IMG/VR virus record: IMGVR_UViG_3300020463_000109 | Location: 1 to 27,835 of that record | Strand: one strand, 5' to 3' | Length of the DNA: 27,835 bases | Origin: a virus | Shown here: positions 22,221 through 27,835 of the stretch, piece after piece | How positions within the stretch are numbered: position 1 is the stretch's first letter | Layout: each line of letters starts with the position of its first letter | Program-made: the position numbers and the translations under genes | Notes under the pieces: generated by a model | The model's input: only the letters and a program-made list of their open reading frames with translations | Told to the model about the DNA's origin: nothing | Database searches by the model: none

Positions 22221-22629
22221 AGACGTACTAGCCGCTATCGACCTAAACGCAAAGAACGTTTGGGACGAACTGTCTGATGAAGAAAGAAAACAAGTAAGTT
22301 TTTATTTGTTAAACAGATATGTGTCTAGTGTAAAAAGCACAAGAGAAAAAGCCGAACTTGCAGTATTCAAAACAAATGAATATTACAACAAAGGATTCTT
22401 TGTATTACAAAAACATAAAAAACTTTTATGGCAACTATTGTGCATGAGTGGTAACACAGGCAAAATACAATATCATGAATGGATAGGATACAAACACAAA
22501 AAGACAAGTAACAAAGATCAAAAAGAACTTGAAAAAATTTATCCTAACATGAAACAAGACGAATTAGAATTAATGTTAAGTCTAATGACAAAGAAAGAGT
22601 TTAAGGAGTTGTTAGAACAATATGCCTAA
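22198..22629 (+). CDS. unknown helical protein, possibly a diverged clamp-loader small subunit
   Basis: 143 residues, basic, nearly all helix. It contains DELSDEERKQVSFYLLNRYV (about 18-37), then a YYNKGFFVLQKHKKLLWQLL helix (about 61-80), and a Trp-containing YHEWIGYKHKK. The pattern of an N-terminal helix with a Leu-Leu-Asn-Arg motif followed by a Trp/Lys-rich end loosely resembles small clamp-loader subunits (gp62) of marine T4-like phages, but the resemblance is weak and the large subunit gp44 is not in the window. No enzyme motif or membrane segment. It is co-transcribed between the oxygenase (23-base overlap) and the SGNH-like gene (8-base overlap). Confidence 0.8.
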   Translation: MQKKLPLKDVLAAIDLNAKNVWDELSDEERKQVSFYLLNRYVSSVKSTREKAELAVFKTNEYYNKGFFVLQKHKKLLWQLLCMSGNTGKIQYHEWIGYKHKKTSNKDQKELEKIYPNMKQDELELMLSLMTKKEFKELLEQYA

Positions 22630-23455
22630 TATAAAACAACAACAAGGAACATTATATACATTTGGTTGTTCGCTTACAAGATATCACTGGCCTACATGGG
22701 CAGACATACTAGGACAGTCATTTGAAAACGGATTTAGAAACTGGGCAAACAGAGGCGCAGGTAACAGACAAATACTAGAAAGACTTACTGAGTGTTTTAC
22801 TAAAACACATTTCCAAGCCAATGATGTGATCATTGTGCAATGGACTGATCATCATAGATTTGATTTTCATAAATGGGATCAAGATATAATTGAGAGTTGG
22901 TATCCAGGAGGAAATGTATTTACAAACACACATTCGGATCAACTAAAGTTTCATGTAATAGATAAAGTATGGAACGAATATAGTTTTATGATGCATACAT
23001 TTAATTACATTACTCTTGCAAGAGCACTTGTAAAAGGTTGTCCTGCTAAAGTATTGTTTATACTAGGACAAGATATGCGTGAGCAAGTCCAAACGTTGCG
23101 TGGAGATAAAAATTTATTAGACATTTATGAAAATTTATTTAGAGATAATATTTTTATAGAAGGTGATCTATTTAATTATGTTGTAGAAAAATATGATACA
23201 AGATTAAAGTTCAAGCATACAATACCAGGACAATTAGATGATGAGAAAGTTTTAGACCAACATCCTACTCCGGTAATGCATTATCAATTCTTACGTGATA
23301 AAGTTCAACCTAAGTTAGGTGGCATACAAATTGATCATGACTTTGCAGTTAAAATGGAAGAGGCTGTAAGGGGTTGTGATGATTACAATAACATCGGCCA
23401 GGCTATACAAGATGCCGGCTATGGTCCTAATACATATTACGTAAGAGGACTATAA
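22622..23455 (+). CDS. SGNH/GDSL-hydrolase-like protein
   Basis: 277 residues with the block order of SGNH hydrolases. Block I is TFGCSLT (13-19) with candidate nucleophile S17. Block II is a GxGN-type loop NRGAGNRQ (43-50) supplying an oxyanion Gly/Asn. Block III is the strand VIIVQWTDHHRFDF. Block V is DQHPTPVMHYQFL with D212 and H214 as the other two catalytic residues. Such enzymes remove acyl or acetyl groups from sugars and lipids. The core is unusually Trp/His rich and carries a C-terminal addition of about 50 residues. No signal peptide, so it acts inside the cell or in the virion. It could trim O-acetyl groups of glycans made or met by the phage (inference). Confidence 0.7.
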   Translation: MPNIKQQQGTLYTFGCSLTRYHWPTWADILGQSFENGFRNWANRGAGNRQILERLTECFTKTHFQANDVIIVQWTDHHRFDFHKWDQDIIESWYPGGNVFTNTHSDQLKFHVIDKVWNEYSFMMHTFNYITLARALVKGCPAKVLFILGQDMREQVQTLRGDKNLLDIYENLFRDNIFIEGDLFNYVVEKYDTRLKFKHTIPGQLDDEKVLDQHPTPVMHYQFLRDKVQPKLGGIQIDHDFAVKMEEAVRGCDDYNNIGQAIQDAGYGPNTYYVRGL

Positions 23456-24132
23456 TGGAAAAATTTACGTGCCCATACTGTGGGACATCATTTACAAGAG
23501 AAAAAACTCTTGCAGTTCATATGTGTGAAAAGAAACGCAGAGCATTACAAGAAAATGAAAAACACGTTAAACTAGGACACTATGCTTTTATAAGATTCTA
23601 TCAACTATGCCAAAAGTTTGAAGGACAAAAAACTTATCAGCAGTTTTGTGATAGTCCATACTATAATGCATTTGTAAAGTTTGGATCTTTTGTAAACAAC
23701 GTCCGACCACTATATCCAGAAAAGTATATTGACTATGTAGTTACAAGTGGAGTTAAACTTGATCATTGGGCAAGAGAAGAATTATATGAAAAGTATGCAC
23801 TAGAACTTATACTTAAAGAAAGTGTAGAAACAGCAGTAGAACGTTCAATCAAAACTATGATGGAATGGGGTGATGACAAAGAAGCACGTTGGGAAGACTA
23901 TTTCAATTACGTAAGTTTGAATAGAGCAACACAGGATATCAAAGATGGAAAGGTAAGTCCGTGGTTGATTTTGAATAGTAAAACAGGAAAAGAAATGCTA
24001 TCAAAATTTAATGATGAGCAGTTGCAAATTATATTCCATGTAATGAATCCACAACATTGGGCATTACGTTTTAAAAGAAGTGTAGCCGACGTAGAACTAG
24101 TAAAAGAGATTAGCCAAAAGGCAGGCATCTGA
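23455..24132 (+). CDS. zinc-finger protein (C2HC)
   Basis: 225 residues. The N-terminus holds a C2H2-like finger with ligands C6 and C9 (FTCPYCGTSF) and H22 and C24 (AVHMCEKKRR), spacing CX2C-X12-HXC. The remaining 190 residues are helical, with YYNAFVKFGSFVNNVRPLYP (about 69-88), VTSGVKLDHWAREELYEKYA and a long charged helix. No enzyme motif is visible. DNA or protein binding is the likely role; a phage regulatory protein or virion assembly adaptor are both possible. The start overlaps the SGNH-like gene by one base and the gene ends just before a sigma70-like promoter. Confidence 0.85.
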   Translation: MEKFTCPYCGTSFTREKTLAVHMCEKKRRALQENEKHVKLGHYAFIRFYQLCQKFEGQKTYQQFCDSPYYNAFVKFGSFVNNVRPLYPEKYIDYVVTSGVKLDHWAREELYEKYALELILKESVETAVERSIKTMMEWGDDKEARWEDYFNYVSLNRATQDIKDGKVSPWLILNSKTGKEMLSKFNDEQLQIIFHVMNPQHWALRFKRSVADVELVKEISQKAGI

Positions 24133-24161
24133 TTGACTTTACAGTTGAATTATTGTATAAT
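24133..24161 (+). promoter_or_regulatory. sigma70-like early promoter
   Basis: TTGACT (24133-24138), 17 bases, TATAAT (24156-24161). The ATG at 24167 is five bases downstream, so the transcript should start at or beside the start codon. It drives the zinc-ribbon, YgfZ-like, 50-aa and mini-DnaE genes. Confidence 0.87.
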
Positions 24162-24166
24162 AATAT

Positions 24167-24325
24167 ATGGAACTTTATAATTGGTTTTGTTTTAGATGCA
24201 AATGGAAAGGCGTTGCACAAGAGTTGATTATGAATATAGAGGATGAAGGTGGAGACTGGCTTTGTCCAAATTGTAAAACAGATGATATACAAGATGTAGG
24301 TTGGCGAGAAAATAATGATGACTGA
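24167..24325 (+). CDS. 52-aa zinc-ribbon protein
   Basis: Small protein beginning MELYNWFCFRCKWKG, with two CxxC knuckles at C8/C11 (CFRC) and C33/C36 (CPNC), 21 residues apart. That is a classic zinc ribbon of rubredoxin or ribosomal-protein type. Tryptophans and an acidic middle (NIEDEGGDW) flank the second pair. It is first in a leaderless transcript and ends in a TGA within the first copy of the direct repeat that flanks the YgfZ-like gene. Zinc ribbons of this size often bind RNA polymerase or nucleic acid, so a transcription-related function is possible but unproved. Confidence 0.78.
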   Translation: MELYNWFCFRCKWKGVAQELIMNIEDEGGDWLCPNCKTDDIQDVGWRENNDD

Positions 24326-24333
24326 GAAAAAAG
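24312..24333 (+). repeat. direct repeat, left copy, flanking the YgfZ-like gene
   Basis: Bases 24312-24333 match 24891-24912 with one mismatch in 22 (the first 18, ATAATGATGACTGAGAAA, are identical). This copy contains an abandoned start, ATG ATG ACT GAG, that reads MMTEKKDVR and then stops. The right copy opens the 50-aa gene with MMTEKEVRAE. Confidence 0.8.
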
Positions 24334-24894
24334 ATGTACGTTGATACAATAAATCCTGTAGAATTTAAAATTATTGGTGAAGATTTAAAAGACTTTTTGC
24401 AAGGTTTAATCACTAATAACATAAACAATATAGATAAAGAACCAGTAGAAACTTTTATACTTACTCCCCAAGGCAAGATAAAACACCAAGTAACAATAAC
24501 AGACAACGGTGATAGTTTCAATATACTATGTACTAACGACCAAGGTGATTTATTTAAGTTCTTGAATATGTATGGAATGCTTAAAAAAATAGTCATAGAA
24601 AAAATAGATGTACAAGAAGTATATGATAAGAAATACTTTTTAAAACTTTTAGAACAAGGCAAACTAGACACTAACTTCTTGACTCAACCATCTTTATACC
24701 CAGCAGAAGTAAACGAAGATCTAGTTGATTATAAAAAAGGTTGTTATGTAGGACAAGAAGTAGTAGCAAGAATGAAGTTTAGACAGAAAAATAGAAAAGA
24801 AATAAAGATATTAGAAGCAAATACTGAACTACCACCGAGTTCGAAAATGTTACTTGAAATAGAGAACTATATTATTATTAAGGTACCAGTATAA
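24334..24894 (+). CDS. YgfZ/GcvT-like folate-binding protein (short)
   Basis: Relative of YgfZ (IBA57 in mitochondria), a tetrahydrofolate-binding protein that helps assemble or repair iron-sulfur clusters in enzymes such as the radical SAM tRNA methylthiotransferase MiaB. The family signature KGCYxGQE is exact: K135-G-C137-Y-V-G-Q-E142, followed by VVARMKFR as in the E. coli protein (MVARAKFR); C137 is the key cysteine. Upstream, DFLQGLITNNI (about 20-30) and ILTPQGKIKHQ (about 42-52) match the N-terminal folate-domain blocks. At 186 residues it is far shorter than E. coli YgfZ (326), with a shrunken middle and C-terminus. The ATG lies just after the left direct repeat, and its stop overlaps the next gene by one base. 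Two radical SAM enzymes in this window are possible clients (inference). Confidence 0.85.
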   Translation: MYVDTINPVEFKIIGEDLKDFLQGLITNNINNIDKEPVETFILTPQGKIKHQVTITDNGDSFNILCTNDQGDLFKFLNMYGMLKKIVIEKIDVQEVYDKKYFLKLLEQGKLDTNFLTQPSLYPAEVNEDLVDYKKGCYVGQEVVARMKFRQKNRKEIKILEANTELPPSSKMLLEIENYIIIKVPV

Positions 24895-24912
24895 TGATGA
24901 CTGAGAAAGAAG
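24891..24912 (+). repeat. direct repeat, right copy
   Basis: Matches 24312-24333 with one mismatch, 579 bases apart. It covers the ATG ATG start of the 50-aa gene and the stop of the YgfZ-like gene. Confidence 0.8.
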
Positions 24913-25046
24913 TGAGAGCAGAATATAACGAACATAGAAAAGATCCTACATTTGCAGAATGTTGGCCTGATACTGATCGTGCATTTTATGAATGGTGTGA
25001 AGGCTACATAGATTACAAACACATAAAGGCCAAAGACGATGCCTGA
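24894..25046 (+). CDS. 50-aa hypothetical protein
   Basis: Short gene starting with a double ATG in the right copy of the repeat (MMTEKEVRAEYNEHRKDPTF) and continuing with a Trp/Cys/acidic-rich stretch (ECWPDTDRAFYEWCEGYIDY) and a basic end. Its start overlaps the YgfZ-like stop (TAATG), and it overlaps the mini-DnaE start by 8 bases. The composition is coherent and coupling on both sides supports translation. No known motif; two cysteines flanked by aromatics could be structural. Function unknown. Confidence 0.65.
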   Translation: MMTEKEVRAEYNEHRKDPTFAECWPDTDRAFYEWCEGYIDYKHIKAKDDA

Positions 25047-25614
25047 TATAGATATAGACTTTGCAGACAGAGAAGTAATACTAGATAAACTTAATCATAG
25101 AGTTGCAAAACTTGAGAATGGTAAGAAGCATAATACTGGAGTTTACTTCACAGAGATTCCACACAATCCAATAGACAATCTTTCTACATTGGATTATGAG
25201 ACAGCAGAAGATAGAAAATATTTTAAAATAGATTTACTTAATGTATTCATTTACAAGCAAGTAAAAGATGAAGAGCATCTAATCAAACTTATGACAAAGG
25301 AGCCATTATGGGATCTACTTGGAGAAGCAGAGTTCAGCAACAACTTGTTTCACGTAGGAGAACACAGTTCTCTACTAAAGAAACTGAAGCCAACATCAAT
25401 AAGCCAACTAGCGGCAGTACTAGCAATGATAAGACCAGCAAAGAGGCATCTTACGACGAAGTCATGGCCAGACATAATGAAAGACGTGTGGATAAAACCA
25501 AGTGATGGATCATATTACTTTAAGAAGGCACACGCAGTTGCTTATGCTCATGCAATAGTTGTGCATATGAATTTAATTTGTGAACAGTTGGAAAGTTTAA
25601 AAACTAAGACTTAG
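25039..25614 (+). CDS. miniature DnaE-like (Pol III alpha) protein
   Basis: 191 residues that follow the order of the DNA polymerase III alpha catalytic core. MPDIDIDFADREVI (residues 1-14) matches the PDFDVDF block that carries two catalytic Asp (D5 and D7 here). HNTGVYFTEIP (31-41) matches the H-x-x-GV strand. YFKIDLLNV (61-69) matches VKFDFLGL, the third catalytic Asp being D65. SLLKKLKPTSISQLAAVLAMIRPAK (positions 110-134) matches the finger block that precedes RPGP in DnaE. YYFKKAHAVAYAHA (159-172) matches FNKSHSAAYAL. Cellular alpha subunits exceed 1000 residues, so PHP, thumb, beta-binding and OB domains are all absent and the palm is much reduced. Polymerase activity is doubtful; a DNA-binding or decoy role is possible. 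It converges with a minus-strand gene (11-base overlap). Confidence 0.8.
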   Translation: MPDIDIDFADREVILDKLNHRVAKLENGKKHNTGVYFTEIPHNPIDNLSTLDYETAEDRKYFKIDLLNVFIYKQVKDEEHLIKLMTKEPLWDLLGEAEFSNNLFHVGEHSSLLKKLKPTSISQLAAVLAMIRPAKRHLTTKSWPDIMKDVWIKPSDGSYYFKKAHAVAYAHAIVVHMNLICEQLESLKTKT

Positions 25615-25975
25615 GCTTACGTATAAGTTGAACTGATTTTCTTTTTACCCTTTTTACACTAAGATTGTTAAGATTAACAGTTGGGCCTAATGTAACTTTT
25701 ACATCTTTACTATTCATAGTTGTAAGTATATGCCTAAAACGTTCCATATCCTTACGCATAAAAATACTAATAGGAATCATTCTATTTGACTCCCACCACC
25801 ATGCTTCTCCTAGTTCCATAAAGGCTGTTTTATCAGCATCATCCATTAAATCCGTGTACACATACATACTTGTAACAAAGTTATCCTGGTTGTTTATGAT
25901 GCCTACGAACTCTTTTTGCCCGTAAGTTACCACACTAATAAACGGAAATTTTTCTTCGATATCTTTTCTTAACAT
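25604..25975 (-). CDS. hypothetical protein, minus strand
   Basis: 123 residues, unrecognised. An N-terminal half of alternating strands (FPFISVVTYGQKEFVGIINN, then NFVTSMYVYTDLM) is followed by a Trp-rich segment EAWWWESNRMIPISIFM (about 57-73), a helix (RKDMERFRHILTTM) and a very basic tail (VKRVKRKSVQLIRKPKS). The fold may be a small alpha/beta domain binding nucleic acid through the tail. It is alone on the minus strand, converging with the mini-DnaE gene and diverging from a virion-type gene, with a TATAAATA box upstream, which suggests late expression. Confidence 0.82.
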   Translation of the reverse strand: MLRKDIEEKFPFISVVTYGQKEFVGIINNQDNFVTSMYVYTDLMDDADKTAFMELGEAWWWESNRMIPISIFMRKDMERFRHILTTMNSKDVKVTLGPTVNLNNLSVKRVKRKSVQLIRKPKS

Positions 25976-25982
25976 AATTCTC

Positions 25983-25990
25983 GATAAATA
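25983..25990 (+). promoter_or_regulatory. late-promoter-like box GATAAATA
   Basis: GATAAATA (one base from TATAAATA) lies 8 bases before the ATG at 25999. With T4-like spacing transcription starts about 2-3 bases before that ATG. Together with the structural nature of the gene it supports late expression. Confidence 0.45.
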
Positions 25991-25998
25991 TAATTGTT

Positions 25999-26778
25999 AT
26001 GCAACTTATACCTAGGTATTTATACAACAACAAAATGGTGCTCGTGTCAAATTTGGCAGGAGACAATACGGAGTTTAGACAAGTGTACACAAGAAATATT
26101 AAAATCCATAGGGGTATTGATAATACTATCCTATTTGAAATAAAGAACGGCGATCAGAAACCAGTAAGTATCCTTAATACTTACACACCTAAGTTTACTA
26201 TGTTTGATGAAAACAAGACACAGGTGTTAACTAAAACAGGTACGATTAAAGAAACATCTACACCATTGTATAAAGGACAGTTCACAGTTAGCATAACAGA
26301 GAACGAACTAATGAACTTGAAAGATCAGATGTTGTCTTACAACGTGTACCTTGTAAAGACTGATGGATCAAATGTATTAACTTACAGCGATAGCCAGTAT
26401 GGCATGAGCGGAACAATAGAACTACACAGTGAAGCATTTCCTGGACCTAAAGATAGTTACACAGTTCAAACATTTACAGAAACAAGCACAGACAACTATA
26501 CAAGTGAAACTATTAATGCCGAGCCGGCACTTAATGGTAATGTCGCTCTACACACTGCGGCAGTATATGGTTCAAGTTTTGTTGGTAGTTTTACAGTACA
26601 GGGTACTTTGGACAATCAAGTAACTGGTGCAACAAATTGGTTTGATGTTGATAGTGTAACATTTACTGGATCAGAATCAGAACCAAAACCAATAAACTTT
26701 AATGGTGTGTTTAACCATTTACGTTTTCTATATACAAAAACATCTGGAACAATTGATAAAGTATTAGTCCGAAACTAG
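25999..26778 (+). CDS. probable virion/baseplate structural protein
   Basis: 259 residues, rich in Thr, Ser, Asn and beta-strand. Residues about 33-130 (IKIHRGIDNTILFEIKNGDQ, then YTPKFTMFDENKTQVL and YKGQFTVSITENELMNL) resemble the N-terminal domain of BppU-type baseplate proteins. The C-terminal half (AVYGSSFVGSFTVQGTLD, and FNGVFNHLRFLYTKTSGTID) looks like a carbohydrate-binding or Ig-like beta-sandwich. Such proteins sit in tail or baseplate and may contact the host surface. The start is uncertain: ATG at 25999 has no ribosome site, and the ATG at 26035 (MVLVSNLAGDN) is an alternative start where conserved-looking sequence begins. A late-promoter-like box precedes it. Confidence 0.7.
   Translation: MQLIPRYLYNNKMVLVSNLAGDNTEFRQVYTRNIKIHRGIDNTILFEIKNGDQKPVSILNTYTPKFTMFDENKTQVLTKTGTIKETSTPLYKGQFTVSITENELMNLKDQMLSYNVYLVKTDGSNVLTYSDSQYGMSGTIELHSEAFPGPKDSYTVQTFTETSTDNYTSETINAEPALNGNVALHTAAVYGSSFVGSFTVQGTLDNQVTGATNWFDVDSVTFTGSESEPKPINFNGVFNHLRFLYTKTSGTIDKVLVRN
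26017..26024 (-). promoter_or_regulatory. T4-type late promoter box TATAAATA, minus strand
   Basis: Exact TATAAATA on the minus strand, 41 bases upstream of the ATG of the gene ending at 25975, which would give a leader of about 35 bases. It lies within the first codons of the divergent virion-type gene if that starts at 25999, another reason to consider the later start at 26035. Confidence 0.55.
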
Positions 26779-26807
26779 TTGACTTTTCTCGCATAATATA
26801 CTATAAT
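26779..26807 (+). promoter_or_regulatory. sigma70-like early promoter of the primase gene
   Basis: TTGACT (26779-26784), 17 bases, TATAAT (26802-26807). The -35 element begins right after the stop codon of the virion-type gene. The primase ATG at 26814 is six bases beyond the -10 box, so the transcript should be leaderless. Confidence 0.88.
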
Positions 26808-26813
26808 AATATT

Positions 26814-27821
26814 ATGAGCATTTTACAAGAAACAGTCACGGTACACTTACCTTCGAAACGTAAACACACTCCAAGTGGTTGGACAAGTTTCAATGCACCA
26901 TGTTGCATACACAATGGTGACTCAGCAGATAAAAGATTAAGAGGTGGACTAATATCAAACTCAGATGGAGGAATAAGTTATCATTGTTTCAACTGTGGTT
27001 ATAAATGTAGTTGGGCACCCGGACGTAATTTAAGTTACAAATTTAAAAAGTTTCTACAATGGTTAGGTACACCAGATGATGTAATTACAAAACTTGCTTT
27101 ACAAATAATGAAAAGCAACGAAGGTATTACAGTTCACAAACCTATTGTACAATTACCAACCTTCGAAGTAAAAGATTTGCCTAATGGCGCAAGAAGACTC
27201 GACCGCTGGGATGACTGGCAGGCTCTTGAGTCTACAGGTGTAGACAATAACTTGTTTAAGGTATTTGAATATCTTAAATCAAGAAAATTGTTTTTAGATG
27301 ATTATGATTTTCATTGGACACCTGAAGTTGGCTATAAGGATAGAATTATAATACCATTCTATCATAAAGGCAAAGTAGTAGGATATACTGCTCGTAAGAT
27401 TACGGACGGTAATCCTAAGTATCTAAGTGACCAACAACCAGGCTATGTATTCAACCTTGATGCTCAGGTTAATACTAATCGTATATACACAGTCGTGGTT
27501 GAAGGTCCCTTTGATGCAATCGCAGTTGAAGGCGTTGCACTACTTGGTAGCGAAATCAAAGATCAACAAGCAATGTTGATTAATAATTTAAATACAGAGG
27601 TAGTAGTTATGCCTGACAGAGATGAAGCAGGCGAAAAACTAATCCAACAAGCAATAGACTTGGGATGGTCAGTAGCAATGCCTGACTGGGATGAATCTGT
27701 AAAGGATGTAAATGAAGCGGTTCAGGCTTATGGTAAAATCTATACTTTACATAGTATTATAACAAGTGCAGAACACAATCCTTTAAAGATACAATTAGGA
27801 GCAAAGAAATGGTTTGGTTAA
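26814..27821 (+). CDS. 61: DNA primase (gp61/DnaG-type, zinc-binding + TOPRIM)
   Basis: Makes the RNA primers for lagging-strand synthesis with the replicative helicase. 335 residues, close to T4 gp61 (342). The zinc-binding domain uses C30, H33, C58 and C61 (APCCIHNG and YHCFNCGY). The RNA polymerase core starts with VGYKDRIIIPFYHKGKVVGY (about 172-191). TOPRIM motifs are VVVEGPFDA (227-235), with the catalytic Glu, MPDRDEAG (266-273), and KDVNEA (297-302). It is complete, ending in TAA at 27819-27821, and is expressed from its own leaderless early promoter. The next gene starts within its last codons. Gene number taken from T4. Confidence 0.93.
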   Translation: MSILQETVTVHLPSKRKHTPSGWTSFNAPCCIHNGDSADKRLRGGLISNSDGGISYHCFNCGYKCSWAPGRNLSYKFKKFLQWLGTPDDVITKLALQIMKSNEGITVHKPIVQLPTFEVKDLPNGARRLDRWDDWQALESTGVDNNLFKVFEYLKSRKLFLDDYDFHWTPEVGYKDRIIIPFYHKGKVVGYTARKITDGNPKYLSDQQPGYVFNLDAQVNTNRIYTVVVEGPFDAIAVEGVALLGSEIKDQQAMLINNLNTEVVVMPDRDEAGEKLIQQAIDLGWSVAMPDWDESVKDVNEAVQAYGKIYTLHSIITSAEHNPLKIQLGAKKWFG

Positions 27822-27835
27822 GCAAACTTAGAAAG
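27809..27835 (+). CDS. start of a downstream gene (3' truncated by window)
   Basis: ATG at 27809 opens a frame (MVWLSKLRK) that overlaps the primase end by 13 bases and runs off the window. A good ribosome site (TTAGGAG at 27795-27801) precedes it by 7 bases, matching the overlap style of its neighbours. Only nine codons are visible, so the product cannot be named; in T4-like phages the helicase or another replication gene would be a natural follower. Confidence 0.55.

Noticed and set aside
22198-22629. Firm call as clamp-loader small subunit gp62
   Set aside because: Resemblance is only in general helical pattern; no gp44 partner is visible, so it stays as unknown with a note.
25599-25613. 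Palindrome CTAAGACTTAG at the mini-DnaE stop as a terminator
   Set aside because: The stem is five bases with a one-base loop and no T-run, so it is not a convincing terminator.
25039-25614. Fragment of a full dnaE gene broken by frameshift
   Set aside because: The frame is intact with its own start in a coupled operon and shows several internal deletions with landmarks retained, so a stable mini-protein fits better than a broken gene.

Overview
This window reads as part of the genome of an AT-rich, T4-like marine myovirus, plausibly a pelagiphage or cyanophage relative. The evidence is a set of T4-type recombination and replication genes: uvsX (cut by the left edge), uvsY, the uvsW helicase and a gp61-type primase. 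Genes are tightly packed with 4-50 base overlaps, and late-promoter-like TATAAATA sites and sigma70-like early promoters are present. No rRNA, tRNA, CRISPR array or transposase was seen. No gene-free stretch exceeds 300 bases. The host assignment is an inference from composition and gene content only.

Layout. Positions 1-1326 hold uvsX, a small acidic protein and uvsY. Positions 1313-15584 are a large accessory island between uvsY and uvsW. It carries glycosyltransferases of several folds, including four members of one divergent GT-B-like family and two members of a DAD-motif family. It also holds a methyltransferase, two 2OG-Fe(II) oxygenases plus one degenerate copy, two radical SAM proteins, and a fused heptose/glycerol-type nucleotidyltransferase-cupin. 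At its centre is an overlapping PLP-aminotransferase / arginine amidinotransferase / radical SAM run. Two blocks are inverted (8728-10671 and 13888-14706). Positions 15611-21595 are one operon: an unknown 422-aa protein, uvsW, small proteins, a second methyltransferase, a tiny membrane protein, a 2OG oxygenase and a cupin. Positions 21627-24132 hold a 2OG oxygenase, an unknown protein, an SGNH-hydrolase-like protein and a zinc-finger protein. Positions 24167-25614 hold a zinc-ribbon peptide, a YgfZ/GcvT-like folate-binding protein flanked by direct repeats, a 50-aa protein and a miniature DnaE-like protein that keeps the catalytic carboxylates of bacterial Pol III alpha. Positions 25604-26778 hold a divergent pair under late-like promoters, one of them a probable virion protein. 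Positions 26814-27821 encode the primase, and another gene starts at 27809.

How it fits together. The core genes serve phage recombination-dependent replication. The island looks like a route to a modified glycan or small molecule: sugar-nucleotide activation, amino and guanidino group installation, radical SAM and 2OG chemistry, glycosyl transfer and methylation. Its target (virion, host surface or DNA) cannot be read from the sequence. Four near-consensus sigma70 promoters, all with 17-base spacers, lie so close to their start codons that the mRNAs should be leaderless or nearly so. The most unusual items are the amidinotransferase cassette, the mini-DnaE protein, the YgfZ-like gene in its repeat scar, and the leaderless early promoters.
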